Shown here: piece after piece, positions 11,643-41,910 of the stretch
Numbering within the stretch: position 1 is the first letter of the stretch
Layout: each line of letters opens with the position of its first letter
Origin: Oncomelania hupensis
Taxonomy: Eukaryota; Mollusca; Gastropoda; Littorinimorpha; Pomatiopsidae
Direction: 5' to 3'
Length of the DNA: 64,000 nucleotides
Assembly (NCBI GenBank): GCA_036898135.1
Contig: CM072511.1
Location: 160,660,314-160,724,313, forward strand
Translations under genes and position numbers: made by a program
The notes under the pieces: model-generated
The model's input: the letters and a program-made list of their open reading frames with translations, nothing else
Told to the model about the DNA's origin: nothing
Database searches by the model: none

Positions 11643-12166
11643 ATGTCAGTGAATAAAATGGGTGTGTGCCCCCCCAATCCTGAACAGCTTCCGCCGCCTG
11701 TGCCACAACTTGGTTGGAAAAAGACTCGGCCACAATCCGCATAAAAGATCTGCTGAAACAACCCTAATGATAACACTGAAAGCACTCCATCAGCCGGTAA
11801 CTTTACAATAAAAGCATCCTATGCAGGGGACGCTGAGGCTGTACTCAAATTTACCGAATTCCCATTTACAAAAGCAAAATAGAATATAAACTTCATTATA
11901 AAATATTATCAAAATACATAATATAGAAAGCGTCCAATATTCCCAAGCTGACCCAACGGACTCCATACACAAATGAGGAGTTGTGGGAGAGTTTTCAAGA
12001 AAAAAAAGGTAGGTGACTGGTCTAGCAAAGAAGATAGTAGATTGATAGAACAGATTACGATCGAGAAAGAATAAATGAGAATGACAGAAACGGTGGTAAT
12101 TTAAAGCACTACATTTCCGCAAAGTGGTGATACTATTTATACAGAAAACCCCTGCATGCCAACAGG

Positions 12167-12490
12167 GTCTGCCACTAGAGCTTTCTATTATTATTTAGCA
12201 ATGTAGGCATTTCGTATGTATTTGTTTTGTTAATATTTTGTAATGATGTTTATATTCTATTTTGTTTTTGTAAACTGGGGTTTGATAAATTAGTGTATAG
12301 CCTCAGTGTCCCCTGCATGGGATACCTTGATTGTAAAGTGACTGGCTGGTGGAGTGCCTTCAGTGTTACCGTTAGAGTTTCAGCAGATGTTTTATGCGGA
12401 TTAAGGGTGAGTGCTCTTTCAACCAAATTGTGGTGCTGATTCAGCTCTTTGCAGTCCACTGGACCATAATTATAAGCAATAACTAGCAAA
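12167..12490 (+). mobile_element. R585 retroposon, plus copy, right part
   Basis: Continues the copy begun at 8,325: TTATTTAGCAATGTAGGCAT, AAAGTGACTGGCTGGTGGAG, TTTTATGCGGATTA. It ends in a diverged 3' terminus (CTGATTCAGCTC, CACTGGACC, AGCAATAA). Confidence 0.75.
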
Positions 12491-12499
12491 CAAACGGTA

Positions 12500-13270
12500 G
12501 TAACAAAATGACAATTTTTTCATAAAATTTAACTTTTTTTCTGTTTGCTTATTTAGATTCCTTTTTGCGTGATAGCTATCAATGAGACACACAAACTATG
12601 CATATTTGGTCAACCTAGGTTCAAGGTCAAGTTCACTGGAGCTGTTTAAAGTCAGTTCATATAAGTACTTTGAAGTGATCTTGACCCTATAAAGTCCAAA
12701 CTTGTTGTATTTAGAGATGATAGATTGATTTCTTTAATATGTGTTCCGTTTTTGTGTTGATCTTGAAGGGCAAGGCCATTTATTTTTTAGGCCTTGCAAA
12801 ATATTAAAACTTTGGTCATCATACAGTGGAATGGCTCTATATTTAAGCTACAGTGCGCAAAAATGTGTCCCCTATACGCTATGTGTCCAGGGACGTTAAT
12901 TTATTAACGAGCGAACGAACATGGGGTTATTTGATCATGCTTGAGCAAGGTCAAGGTCATCCCAAGGTCGAAATCACTGAAGGTGAAGGTCATCCTAAGG
13001 TTACTGGGTTTGGGTTGTTGTTGTTTTTTTTGAGGGAGGAGGGCATAATACAACTTTTGCTGTAGTTTATTTGATCGTACATGAGTGTACATGGATCTGG
13101 GGGTCAAGGTCATCTCTAGGTCAAGAGTATTGCAAGATTAAAGTCTCTTACTTTGTTTTTTAATGCCATTGCTTCATTTCTTGTTTTCTGGCCACTTCAT
13201 TTTCATGTTAAATATTGCAAGTCCATAAGGACCATGCGAGTCGTATAGGCTTTGCCCTTCTGGTTTCCGA
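12500..13270 (+). repeat. AGGTCA-rich repeat copy 2, right part
   Basis: Resumes the element interrupted at about 8,320 and ends GGCTTTGCCCTTC like copy 1. It contains GGTCAAGGTCATCCCAAGG and related half-site clusters between 12,945 and 13,120. Confidence 0.7.
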
Positions 13271-13324
13271 AAGAAGTACATGTGAACAGTTTTATGGTTT
13301 GTGGCACTTTTCAAGACCTAGAGA

Positions 13325-14029
13325 ACCCCTTGGGGTCATGAGCAATCTTGTCACTGTAGATTGTTCTAACCTATAAAGGGAACAGTGAAAGCCCCAGTTG
13401 AAAACCTGTCTTGCCTTTGTAGGCATGACTAATTCACTGCGACAACAGTTCCCCCCGTTGGAGTGCCGGGGGTTTCAGTATAAATAGTATCCCCACTTTC
13501 TGGAAATTTAGTGCTTTAAATTCCCACTGTCGCTGTCTTCATCATTTGCTCTTTCCCATTCCTGAACTGTCCTATCACTCTGCTATACTTTCTTCTTCTT
13601 CGCTAGATCAATGACCTACCTTTTTTCTTGAAAACTCTTCCTGGACAAGACTCCTTGTTTGTGTATGAGGTCTGTTGGATTAGCTTGGGAGTGTTGGACG
13701 CTTTCTGCCGGGTGGTCACTAGGGCTTCCTATGATTGTATTATTTCGCACTATAGGCATTTTATATGTATGTGTTTTTTTGATGATTTATAATGATGGTT
13801 GTATTCTATTTTGTTTTTGTAACCGGGGTGTTCGCGTAGTTGAGGTCAACCCTCAGCCGTCCCCCGCGTGGGATGTCTTTATTGTAAAGTGACTGGCCGG
13901 TGGAGGGCATTCAATTTTCCCACTAGGGTTGTTTCGGCAGATCTTTTATGCGGATTGGGGGTTGTCCGGTCCTGATTTGGCTCGGAAGAGTCCGCTGGAC
14001 CTAAAGCAACAATAAATCAATCAATCAAT
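13325..14029 (+). mobile_element. R585 retroposon, longest copy (705 bp) with 13-bp TSD
   Basis: Flanked by perfect 13-bp direct repeats CAAGACCTAGAGA (13,312-13,324 and 14,030-14,042). It has about 115 bp at its 5' end, before the usual CCCCGTTGGAGTGCCGGGG start, that other copies lack. This extension itself begins ACCCCTTGGGGT. TATAAATAGTATCC follows near 13,479. The 3' end is GGTCCTGATTTGGCTCGG, then CCGCTGGACCTAAAGCAAC and an AATC-repeat tail. No known protein domain is encoded. Confidence 0.85.
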
Positions 14030-14115
14030 CAAGACCTAGAGAGATAAACGTTTGCAGCACTTCTATGCACTATGTTTTGTGTTGTGTAGGAATGAGGTGA
14101 AGCTGTTTGCTTGTG

Positions 14116-14647
14116 TTAAAGTTGCCCACTTTCACCATGCCAGTGTAACAGACACTTTAAACATTCACATTGATTGTTACCCCATTGAACAAAATAGGCT
14201 TACAACAACAACAACAATACTTCTTCCAAAAGTATAGTTTTTATATTAATCAACTCCCATTATGTGTCTATTAATAACTTGGATCTTTGGCTAGAGATAG
14301 CATTGCCACAAACTTTGCACGACCCGGTAGGTTGCCGCGTCGTTATAAAACATTCTTAGAGAAACTTGTTTGATTGGGACTTTTTTGTTATGTTGCCAGA
14401 CGTTTGTGACAAAGAAAACTGTTTGGAAATATGCTTCGTTGGACTATAAGCAAAGAAACACTCATTGAAGTGGGCCAGCCGAGCCAAGCTCACTGGCTGG
14501 CCTTGTTTCTGTACAGAGATGTGTTTACGTATGATGGAACCAGAAGTCAAACCCAGGGCCCGCCGTATCATATTTTCATGTCAGTTTGAGGGTAAACTCA
14601 TTTTTGGAGCAACATAATACAGGATGGTTGAAAGTGGGCAACTTTAA
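14116..14647. mobile_element. TTAA-flanked terminal-inverted-repeat element, ~525 bp
   Basis: TTAA at 14,116-14,119 and 14,644-14,647 enclose inverted termini AGTTGCCCACTTTCACCAT and its near reverse complement (ATGGTTGAAAGTGGGCAACT). TTAA duplication plus such termini suggests a piggyBac- or Kolobok-type non-autonomous element. Parts resemble sequences at 43,940-44,410 and 53,515-54,010. No transposase is present. Confidence 0.6.
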
Positions 14648-14707
14648 GGTAGAGACTAAACATAGCTTTGTGTGGCAGTAATAGGTCTATCCCTCTCTTT
14701 TTTTCAG

Positions 14708-14876
14708 TACAGTTGGTTGTCTTTTTCTCTTTGGGCCACCTCCTCTGGCAAATATCCACACATCTGTTTCTGGGTTGGAAGGATGTAAAATCTGCAAGTC
14801 AGTTTATGAAGATGAAGATGATCACAGTGAAGATGACAATGTCGATGTAGTAAAGTGGATTGTGGCTCGTTGCTAG
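14708..14876 (+). CDS. Candidate terminal exon, function unknown
   Basis: After the acceptor CTCTTTTTTTCAG one nucleotide completes a codon, then 55 codons run to TAG at 14,874-14,876. The peptide contains GLEGCKICKSVYEDEDDHSE followed by DDNVDVVKWIVARC: a Cys-x2-Cys pair and an acidic stretch. It looks protein-like, but no family is recognised and no polyadenylation signal is close. It could be the end of a plus-strand gene whose other exons are unrecognised. Confidence 0.33.
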
Positions 14877-14899
14877 ACAGCTGGCCTATAGGAGAATCG

Positions 14900-15683
14900 G
14901 GGTTCGCTTCTTGATGGTGATGGAGTTATTTTCTTACAGGAGGCCCACTTTTTTGTCATGACTCTTAAATTGATGGTTCACTTTTTACCTGTGGTGCAGT
15001 AGCGGAGGTACTTAAAGGAACCCGGGCCAGTGGATGAAAACAGCCGGTCCCAACGGGAAATCGGCGCATCTATATCCAGGTCTGGGTGGTCCAAGGGGTT
15101 GAACAGCACGCTTGGTTGCATGAGTTGGCATCTTTGGAAAGCTCCAGTTAGATCCTGAGTTGGGCCAGTGCGGTGAGCAGCTTTTCTTACAGAAATAAGA
15201 ACTGTTCATTTTTAATGCTGGATCCATTCAAACCTCCGATTGTTCCTTAATGATGATAATGGTCAATGATCACGATGAAGAGGTTAATTGTGTGGTTGAT
15301 ATAATGTAGATTTGTTTTACTTGTGTTTCTGCCTTGACTACAAAACAACAACAATCAGGTCATTGCTTAAAGCACAGAAAAGAGTGACCTATCCGTTCTA
15401 TTACAGTTCAACTATCCATCAGTATGTTCATTGAACGGTGGGTTTTCTTTGTAGTATTTTTTTTCCTCCATAAAAATACACTTTACGGGGTTGTTTTTCA
15501 TAGTGTAAACATGCTTGATGGCAGAGAAGTTGATTGGTTTATCCAGTTATAAAAGTTTGTTTAGGATGTTTGTTAAAGCAAATGGTGAACAATAGTTGCG
15601 TTGAACAGGCTAAAATGTGAACTGCTTTTTTTCCCCCCTTAGCGGGAACATTTTATCTGTGGCTGAATATTAATGTGATTTTC
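14900..15683. other. Non-coding sequence
   Basis: No exon, repeat family or RNA recognised. Confidence 0.4.
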
Positions 15684-15697
15684 ATGAGTCTTTTGAA

Positions 15698-16282
15698 ACC
15701 CCCGTTGGGGTGCCGGGGGTTTCAGTATAAATAGTATAATCCCCACTTTCTGGAAATTTAGTGCTTTAAATTCCCACTGTCGCTGTCTTTCTCATTTGCT
15801 CTTTCTCATTCCTGCTCTGTTCTATCAATCTGCTATACTATCGTCTTCTTCGCTAGACCAGTCTCCTACCTTTTTTCTTGAAAACTCTTCCTGGACAAGA
15901 CTCTTCATTTGTATATGAGGTCTGTTGGATCAGCTTGGGAATATTGGACGCTTTCTGCCAGGTGGTCACTAGGGCTTCCTATGATGTTATTATTTAGCAA
16001 TGTAGGCATTTTATATGTATGTGTTTCGTTGATAATTTATAATGATGTTTGTAGTCTATTTTGTTTTGTAAACGGGGGTTCGATAAGTTGGGGTGAAGCC
16101 TCAGCCGTCCCCTGCGTGGGATGTCTTTATTGTAAAGTGACTGGCTGGTGGAGGGCATTCAGTTTTCCCACTAGGGTTGTTTCAGCAGATCTTTTATGCG
16201 GATTGGGGGTTGTCCGGTCCTGATTTGGCTCGGAAGAGTCCGCTGGACCTAAAGCAACAATTATGTAATGTAATGTAATGTA
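15698..16282 (+). mobile_element. R585 retroposon, full-length reference copy with 14-bp TSD
   Basis: 585 bp between perfect direct repeats ATGAGTCTTTTGAA (15,684-15,697 and 16,283-16,296). It starts CCCCCGTTGGGGTGCCGGGG and carries TATAAATAGTATAATCCCC about 27 bp in. It ends GGACCTAAAGCAACAAT plus a TATGTAATG-type tail. Variable-length TSDs, 5'-truncated sister copies and a simple-repeat 3' tail indicate mobilisation by LINE-type target-primed reverse transcription. An open frame of about 104 codons (15,909-16,223) recurs with changes at 13,659-13,892, but it has no known domain. Confidence 0.85.
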
Positions 16283-16617
16283 ATGAGTCTTTTGAAGACA
16301 CGTATTAACTTGTGTAATAATGATATAAGTGCTTCTTGATCTGATTTTGTTTGTTTTGGGTTTTTAGTGTGATGTGGCATTTTCACTGCAAACAGATCGT
16401 CCACTGTTTTGAAATCTTTGCAAAATGACCAATTTTTGTCAGCTTGCGTTTAAAGCGCCATGTCATACAAATAATAATAACACATTTTGTGGATATAAAT
16501 TGTATGCCGTGTCTTTTTGTGTGTTTTTGTTTTGAAATAGCTTTATAATGTCAGTATTATCAAAGAATATGGGTATACTACAAAGAAGAATCATAACACG
16601 ATTCAAAGCGAAACTAG

Positions 16618-16625
16618 TGACGTCA
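16618..16625 (+). promoter_or_regulatory. CRE-like palindrome TGACGTCA
   Basis: Perfect consensus cAMP-response element in the left arm of the inverted repeat, 30 bp upstream of an ATG (16,655) that opens MAEQVKGG before a donor-like GGAG|gtaaac. The right arm lacks the CRE and has GTG in place of ATG. A regulatory function is only suggested by the motif. Confidence 0.25.
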
Positions 16626-17597
16626 GCAACACCACGGCAACACCAAGCGGCTGCATGGCGGAGCAGGTCAAGGGAGGTAAACAGACCACATAGCAACATG
16701 TAAATACAGACGACATTGCTCGACTGTATCAGCGTGTTTCTGATGAATCCCCAACATATTTGTCAACAAAATTACTGTGTAATGTGTAGGAAAATGACTC
16801 CCTGCAATAATCCTGGTATTTTTACACACATTTGTTTTTCGTCAACATTGTGATACAGAGCTTACAATTTACATGGAAATGAAAACAGTTCAATTCTACT
16901 TATTTTTTATTTATTTATTTTTTTATTCATACAAACATGAGGCCTTTTTATGATATTCAAGTTTGTGCTGTTGGTGACTGAATCATAAAACAAAACTATT
17001 GCAGCATGCCAGAATGCTAAATTGTATTCATAAATTAATATCCCCCATTGAATAATGATTAGTGGACTAAAGAGCGTTGGTTGTCAATTGAACAAAATGA
17101 AACTTGTGAAAATTTAACACTGCTTTGCATAATCATAATTATTGTTAAATTCAGTTCAATTTGTAAATATGTTATTGTTTCTTTGGTTTGGTTTTCTTTG
17201 TTGTTTTTGTATGATTACTTTTTTTTATTTTCTTTAACACTTGTTGTTGTCTTATAATCTTCCCCACAGTTTGTTTGTACATTGCTTAAGGTCCAGTTAA
17301 TTCTTTAGAGTTGTATCAGGACCGTTGGACAGTACAGAGCAATACAACACAGATGACATCAGCTTCATGGCACCTCACACGGATCATGTTTACAAGGTCA
17401 TAAAATTAGGAGGCGCTGAAGACGCAGAGTATTCACCTTAATTTTTCGAACTCCAGGTTAAAAAAAACAGTATAAAAGGAAATATAAAAATCTTAAATAC
17501 TAAACATAAGTAATTAACAGGACGAATGTATTTTAGTTGGTGGTATGGTGGCTTTGATGTGGCTATGTCACAAGATAAAATGGACTACCCAAAATAA

Positions 17598-17795
17598 TCT
17601 TACATGGGACAGTACAAGGTGGGAGGAAGAGAGACAGATAGAAGAAGAGGTGGAAAGATAACATTGTAGAGTGGACAGGCCTGAGATTGAGTGATGCCCT
17701 TAGAGAGGCAGAAAACAGAAATAGAGAGAATTGATTGCCAAATCATCAGTGGTGCCCCCACGGTTCTGGTACGGGATAGGTGAGGTGTTGAAGGT
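17598..17795 (+). mobile_element. RTE-like LINE, 3' end of ORF, in the inverted-repeat spacer
   Basis: Degenerate C-terminal peptide in which the reading GGRERQIEEEVER, IVEWTGL-like and LIAKSSVVPPRFWYG blocks resemble the end of RTE-clade LINE proteins. It ends GGTACGGGATAGGTGAGG. Frames shift repeatedly. Confidence 0.6.
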
Positions 17796-18585
17796 GATGG
17801 TGGCTTTATTTTGCCATATGGCACTAATATTTGCCTTTTTCTGCCTGTTAATTTCTAATGTTTATTATTTAAGATATTTATATTTCCTTTTATACTGTTT
17901 TTGTAAACCTGGATTTAGAAAAATTGAGGTGAATACTCTGCGTCTCCAGCGCCTCCTAATTTTATGACCTTGTAAACATGATCCGTGTGAGGTGCCATGA
18001 AGCTGATGTCATCTGTGTTGTATTGCTCTGTCCTGTCCAACGGTCCTGATACAACTCTAAAGAATTAACTGGACCTTAAGCAATGTACAAACAAACAAAA
18101 CTGCGGGCGGACAATAAGACAACAACAGGCGTTACAGAAAAGAAAAAAAAAGTAATCATACAAAAACAACAAAGAAAACCAAACCAAAGGAAACAATAAC
18201 ATATTTACAAATTGAACTGAATTTGACAATAATTATGATTATGCAAAGCAGTGTTAAATTTTCACAAGTTCCCTTTATTCAATTGACAACCAACGCTCTT
18301 TAGCCCTCTAATCATTATTCAATGGGGGATATTAATTTATGAATATAATTTAGCACTCTGGCATGCTGCAGTAGTTTTGTTTCATGATTCAGTCACCAAC
18401 AGCACAAACTTGAATATCATTAAAAGGCCTCATGTTTGTATGAATTAAAAGAAAAAAAAAGAAAAAAAGAAGTAGAATTGAACTGTTTTCATTCACCATT
18501 TCCATGTAAATTGTAAGCTCTATATCACAATGTTGACAAAAAACAAATGTGCAAAAATTCCAGGATTATTGCAAGGAGTCATTTT

Positions 18586-18752
18586 CCTACACATTACACA
18601 GTAATTTTGTTGACAAATATTTTGGGGATTCATCAGAAACACGCTGATACAGTCGAGCAATGTCGTCTGCACATTACACAGTAATGTTGTTGACAAATAT
18701 GTTGGAGATTCATCAGAAACATGCCGATACAGTTGAGCAATATCGTCTGTAT
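18586..18752. repeat. 80-bp tandem duplication in the right arm
   Basis: Two diverged copies, each starting CACATTACACAGTAAT and ending AATRTCGTCTG (about 18,591-18,670 and 18,671-18,750). The left arm has a single copy. Confidence 0.8.
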
Positions 18753-18913
18753 TTACATGTTGCTATGTGGTCTGTTTACCTCCCTTGACCTGCTCCGCCA
18801 CGCAGCCGCTTGCCGCGCTGCTCTTAAAACGTCTTAACTTTTTATATAGGGAAAGCCTTGGATGATTCTTCTTTGTAGTATACCCATATTCTTTGGTATT
18901 ATACAGATAGTTG

Positions 18914-18968
18914 CACACACACATACACGCACGCGTGTGCGCGCGCGTGCTCGCGCGCGTGCTCCCAC
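18914..18968. repeat. CA/CG alternating tract
   Basis: Alternating purine-pyrimidine sequence with CACACACA and GCGCGCGTGCTCGCGCGCGT, just outside the inverted repeat. Such tracts can adopt left-handed DNA. Confidence 0.8.
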
Positions 18969-19381
18969 GCACCAAGAGAGATAAAATTATATTAGCCATT
19001 GGCAACAGCAAGAGTTCTGGAAATCATTTATTTTTAAATCGTCCTGTCCCGATTTTTTTTTACAGCGACCCTTTTCCAGGCAGTCATGTAGGTTTTTTTT
19101 TTCTCTCGTATTTTTCATACATAAAACCTGTATTTTTTTCATAAAATGTAACCTTAGCTGCATATTGCTTTAAGGATGAAAATTATGTTGCTCCATAACT
19201 TTATGCTGAATTAATTTTGACCACTGAACTTATTTTTGTTGGTACATGGCAATTTTTTTACTGTGTTTTAATATATAGACTACCTCAAAGATGGTAGAAC
19301 AATAAGACAGGCAACTTGAGGCTTATGAGTGATCCCGGATATAGAGTACTGTCTCTTAGAGCGTAGACGAATAACAATCAA

Positions 19382-19383
<2 letters not shown>

Positions 19384-19473
<90 letters not shown>

Positions 19474-19474
19474 G
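19384..19474. repeat. CT then TA microsatellite
   Basis: About 78 bp of CT followed by a short TATATA run, directly before a SINE. Confidence 0.95.
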
Positions 19475-19483
19475 GCATCGTGG

Positions 19484-19860
19484 CACAGTGGATTAGTCGC
19501 CGGTTTCCTATGCTGAAGGTCGCGGGTTCGATTCCCGCAAGGGGCGAACGTATGTGACTTAGGTACGAGACTATTGAGGTCACCGAGGGTTTTCTCCGGG
19601 CACTCCGGTTTCCTCCCTCCCTTCAATAATGGTACTGGACGCAGTCAATATAAAATTTCAAAAATAAAAATTCGATTTTCTTTCCGTCTTCCAACAGAGA
19701 TTTCCTTGCCTTTACACCACCTGTTTGAGTGGTGGATGTGTATTTGTTGTGTGTGTGAGGGTGGATGAGACAGGCGAGCATGTATGTTGGTACAGATCGC
19801 TGTGCTTTGAGCCTGAGTGGTTTGGGGAAAGGCGCGTATATAGCATCCAGTATTATATAT
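19484..19860 (+). mobile_element. tRNA-derived SINE with TTTTCTCCGGGCACTCCGGT core
   Basis: The tRNA-like head (GTGGCACAGTGGATTAGTCG and B-box GGGTTCGATTCCC) is followed by the conserved block TTTTCTCCGGGCACTCCGGT-TTCCTCCC and a tail ending GCGTATATAGCATCC before AT-rich repeats. The same family is at 30,818-31,100. It is a SINE and not a functional tRNA, because the anticodon arm does not pair. Confidence 0.8.
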
Positions 19861-20013
19861 TTTATATATATATAATTATTAGATATAGAGATTATAGTAT
19901 CAGTCAAGAAAGATAAAAGAAATATATATATATATATATATATACACTGCAAAGAACAGAAGAAACACTGAATAACTAACTGCCATTTTTTTGGGTTTTA
20001 ATATAAACTTGTT

Positions 20014-20019
20014 TTTATT
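20014..20019 (-). terminator. Possible HGSNAT polyadenylation signal
   Basis: AATAAA on the minus strand (TTTATT on plus), 1.4 kb downstream of the HGSNAT stop and the first canonical hexamer found on that strand. ATTAAA variants lie nearer, so the true end is uncertain. Confidence 0.3.
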
Positions 20020-21424
20020 AACAGAAGACCCAAAAAAAAAAATCAAAATTAACAGTAATAATAATAATAATAATAATAAATCAACAGTTGTTAAATACTA
20101 CAGCATGCACAATCACATGAATTTAATACTATAATGACACTGTTCAGTGTATTCCTTAATGAACATTTTCGTTTACAAGCCAAGGGAAATAACCTAGTCC
20201 TTGTCCTCAGCTTCATTAGTATATGTATAGAAGGAGTTGCACGTCTTATTTTTCTACCGTCTTTGACTACATGCATCAAAGCAGTCAAAACAAAATGGAT
20301 TTTTTTAAGAAGGGGGAAAAAAACCAACCCACACACACTTAACACACTTAAAAAAACTGACAAAATTTGAAATAGTGATTACACAAAAGTTGACATGAGT
20401 TGATATGTTTATGTTGTACATATATAATATTGTATAATAACAACTAAATATAACTGTTCAAAACTAATAAGACATTTTAAAGGTTTGGGAGACCCGATCA
20501 GAGACAGAATTGTCTTTAACATTTCTTTGTACAATAATAATTCAGAGTGCACATTCGTTTTGTTGTGCCCTCAGAATGTTATATTTTGACAGAAACGATT
20601 ATGTACAGTGGCCCCATTGTGAAAGTGTGAATTGAATTATTTACAATAATGTTGTAAAACAGCTGAAGGCAAGCAGCCCAAGAACAAGAATTGTATAGTT
20701 AATCCTACACACGCTCACTTGCGGGCTCACTCTCCACACTCCAAAAAAAAATAAAAAAAATAATTGTTATTGTAAGAACGAAGAACTCGCCTTTTGAAGT
20801 GTTTGATATTTCTGGAAAATAATAAAATACTGAAACAACAAATGTTTTGTCAAATTGAAGTCTGGAACAAAGCGAACATCGGTTATACCAGAGAACCTAA
20901 CATATGTCTTAAGCCTGGCTATACTGCAGAAATGCTGGTAACCCATGGAATGACACTGTATGCTACAAGATACTATTTATGTACACATTCTTAATACTTA
21001 CATTACAGACGAAAAAACGTGGACATCAATGCATCAACATGACTATCGTAAAACTAAAAGTGTGAATTCTGATTAATACTTTCCTGGAGAGTAGGAATGG
21101 CAGCGTGCCCATGTTTTTTGTCAAAATGTGGCAATTTCCCCCCAGCTAATGATGCAGCACGCCTTCCCCCCACTCCCTCCCTCTCTCTCATCCTGTCCCC
21201 TGCAGTTCACCTCCCCTGTCCCTCCCACCCCCACCCCAAGCCCAAGAAAAAAAATAGGAGTATACTGATACAGGATTTTGGCTACCATAAGATGTCTTCG
21301 TGAAGAGGAAACAACCATTATGTTAAACGCTGCAAAACTTCTTTGTAGAATGAAGAGAATTGTGGTACAAGGCCAAAAGAGTGCTTAGGCTGCCATGATC
21401 TCCTGTTCCTCCTTTTGTAGGGCT
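20020..21424 (-). other. HGSNAT: Probable HGSNAT 3' untranslated region
   Basis: Follows the stop codon on the minus strand, with no exon or dispersed repeat recognised apart from short AAT and A-run tracts (20,054-20,080; 20,741-20,770). Its extent is inferred from the AATAAA at 20,014. Confidence 0.4.
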
Positions 21425-41731
<20,307 letters not shown>

Positions 41732-41846
41732 CTGGAAATGATTTTAAAAAAAAAACAACAACAAATCGACTTAAACGCAACTCTGTATGTAAAGCGATAT
41801 TTAGATTAACATAACAAAAAGTCAGGGACTAAAACCGGGAGACAAT

Positions 41847-41910
41847 ATTGATTGATTGATTGATTGTTGCTTTAGGTCCAGCGGACTCCTCCGAGCTAAA
41901 TCAGGACCGG
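41847..41910 (-). mobile_element. R585 retroposon, 64-bp 3' fragment with 10-bp TSD
   Basis: Minus-strand GGTCCTGATTTAGCTCGG-AG to CTAAAGCAACAATCAATCAA. GGGAGACAAT flanks both sides (41,837-41,846 and 41,911-41,920). It is a clear case of extreme 5' truncation with target duplication. Confidence 0.9.

Larger units (their letters stand above)
8534..11702 (+). mobile_element. hAT transposon, 3.17 kb, 5-bp target-site duplication
   Basis: Perfect 16-bp terminal inverted repeats CACAGGCGGCGGAAGC at 8,534-8,549 and 11,687-11,702. CCACA flanks both ends (8,529-8,533 and 11,703-11,707). Removing the element and one CCACA restores an R585 sequence that aligns without gaps to the R585 copy near 12,430, so the 5-bp duplication is supported by an empty-site comparison. 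It holds a decayed transposase (8,690-9,680), a CT microsatellite and a second hAT. Most hAT elements duplicate 8 bp; variants with 5-bp duplications have been described. Confidence 0.9.
8496..12166 (-). mobile_element. R585 retroposon, minus copy, split by a hAT element
   Basis: Reading the minus strand from 12,166, it has the 5' end (CCTGTTGGCATGCAGGGG, then TATAAATAGTATC), the middle (CAATATTCCCAAGCTGACCC in plus sense near 11,940) and the 3' end (GGTCC, AGATTCGGCTC, TGGACC) near 8,500. A hAT at 8,534-11,702 interrupts it close to the 3' end. TCTGCCA occurs in both flanks, consistent with a target duplication of the host R585 copy. Confidence 0.7.
16553..18905. repeat. Long inverted repeat, ~1-kb arms around a 315-bp spacer
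   Basis: The left arm (about 16,553-17,523) is the reverse complement of the right arm (about 17,838-18,905) at high identity. For example, AAGAGCGTTGGTTGTCAATT at 17,070 matches the complement of 18,282-18,301. The right arm is longer because of an 80-bp internal tandem duplication. The arms include a diverged R585-like 3' end (GGTCCTGATACAACTC in the right arm) plus flanking sequence, so this is an inverted duplication of a segment and not two independent insertions. The transcript of either strand could fold into a long hairpin. Confidence 0.9.

Noticed and set aside
41732..41780. In-frame extension of HGSNAT exon 2 upstream (RLSRFVVVFFLKSFPG) as the signal peptide start
   Set aside because: No ATG in that frame before a stop, and the stretch is the pyrimidine tract of a good acceptor.
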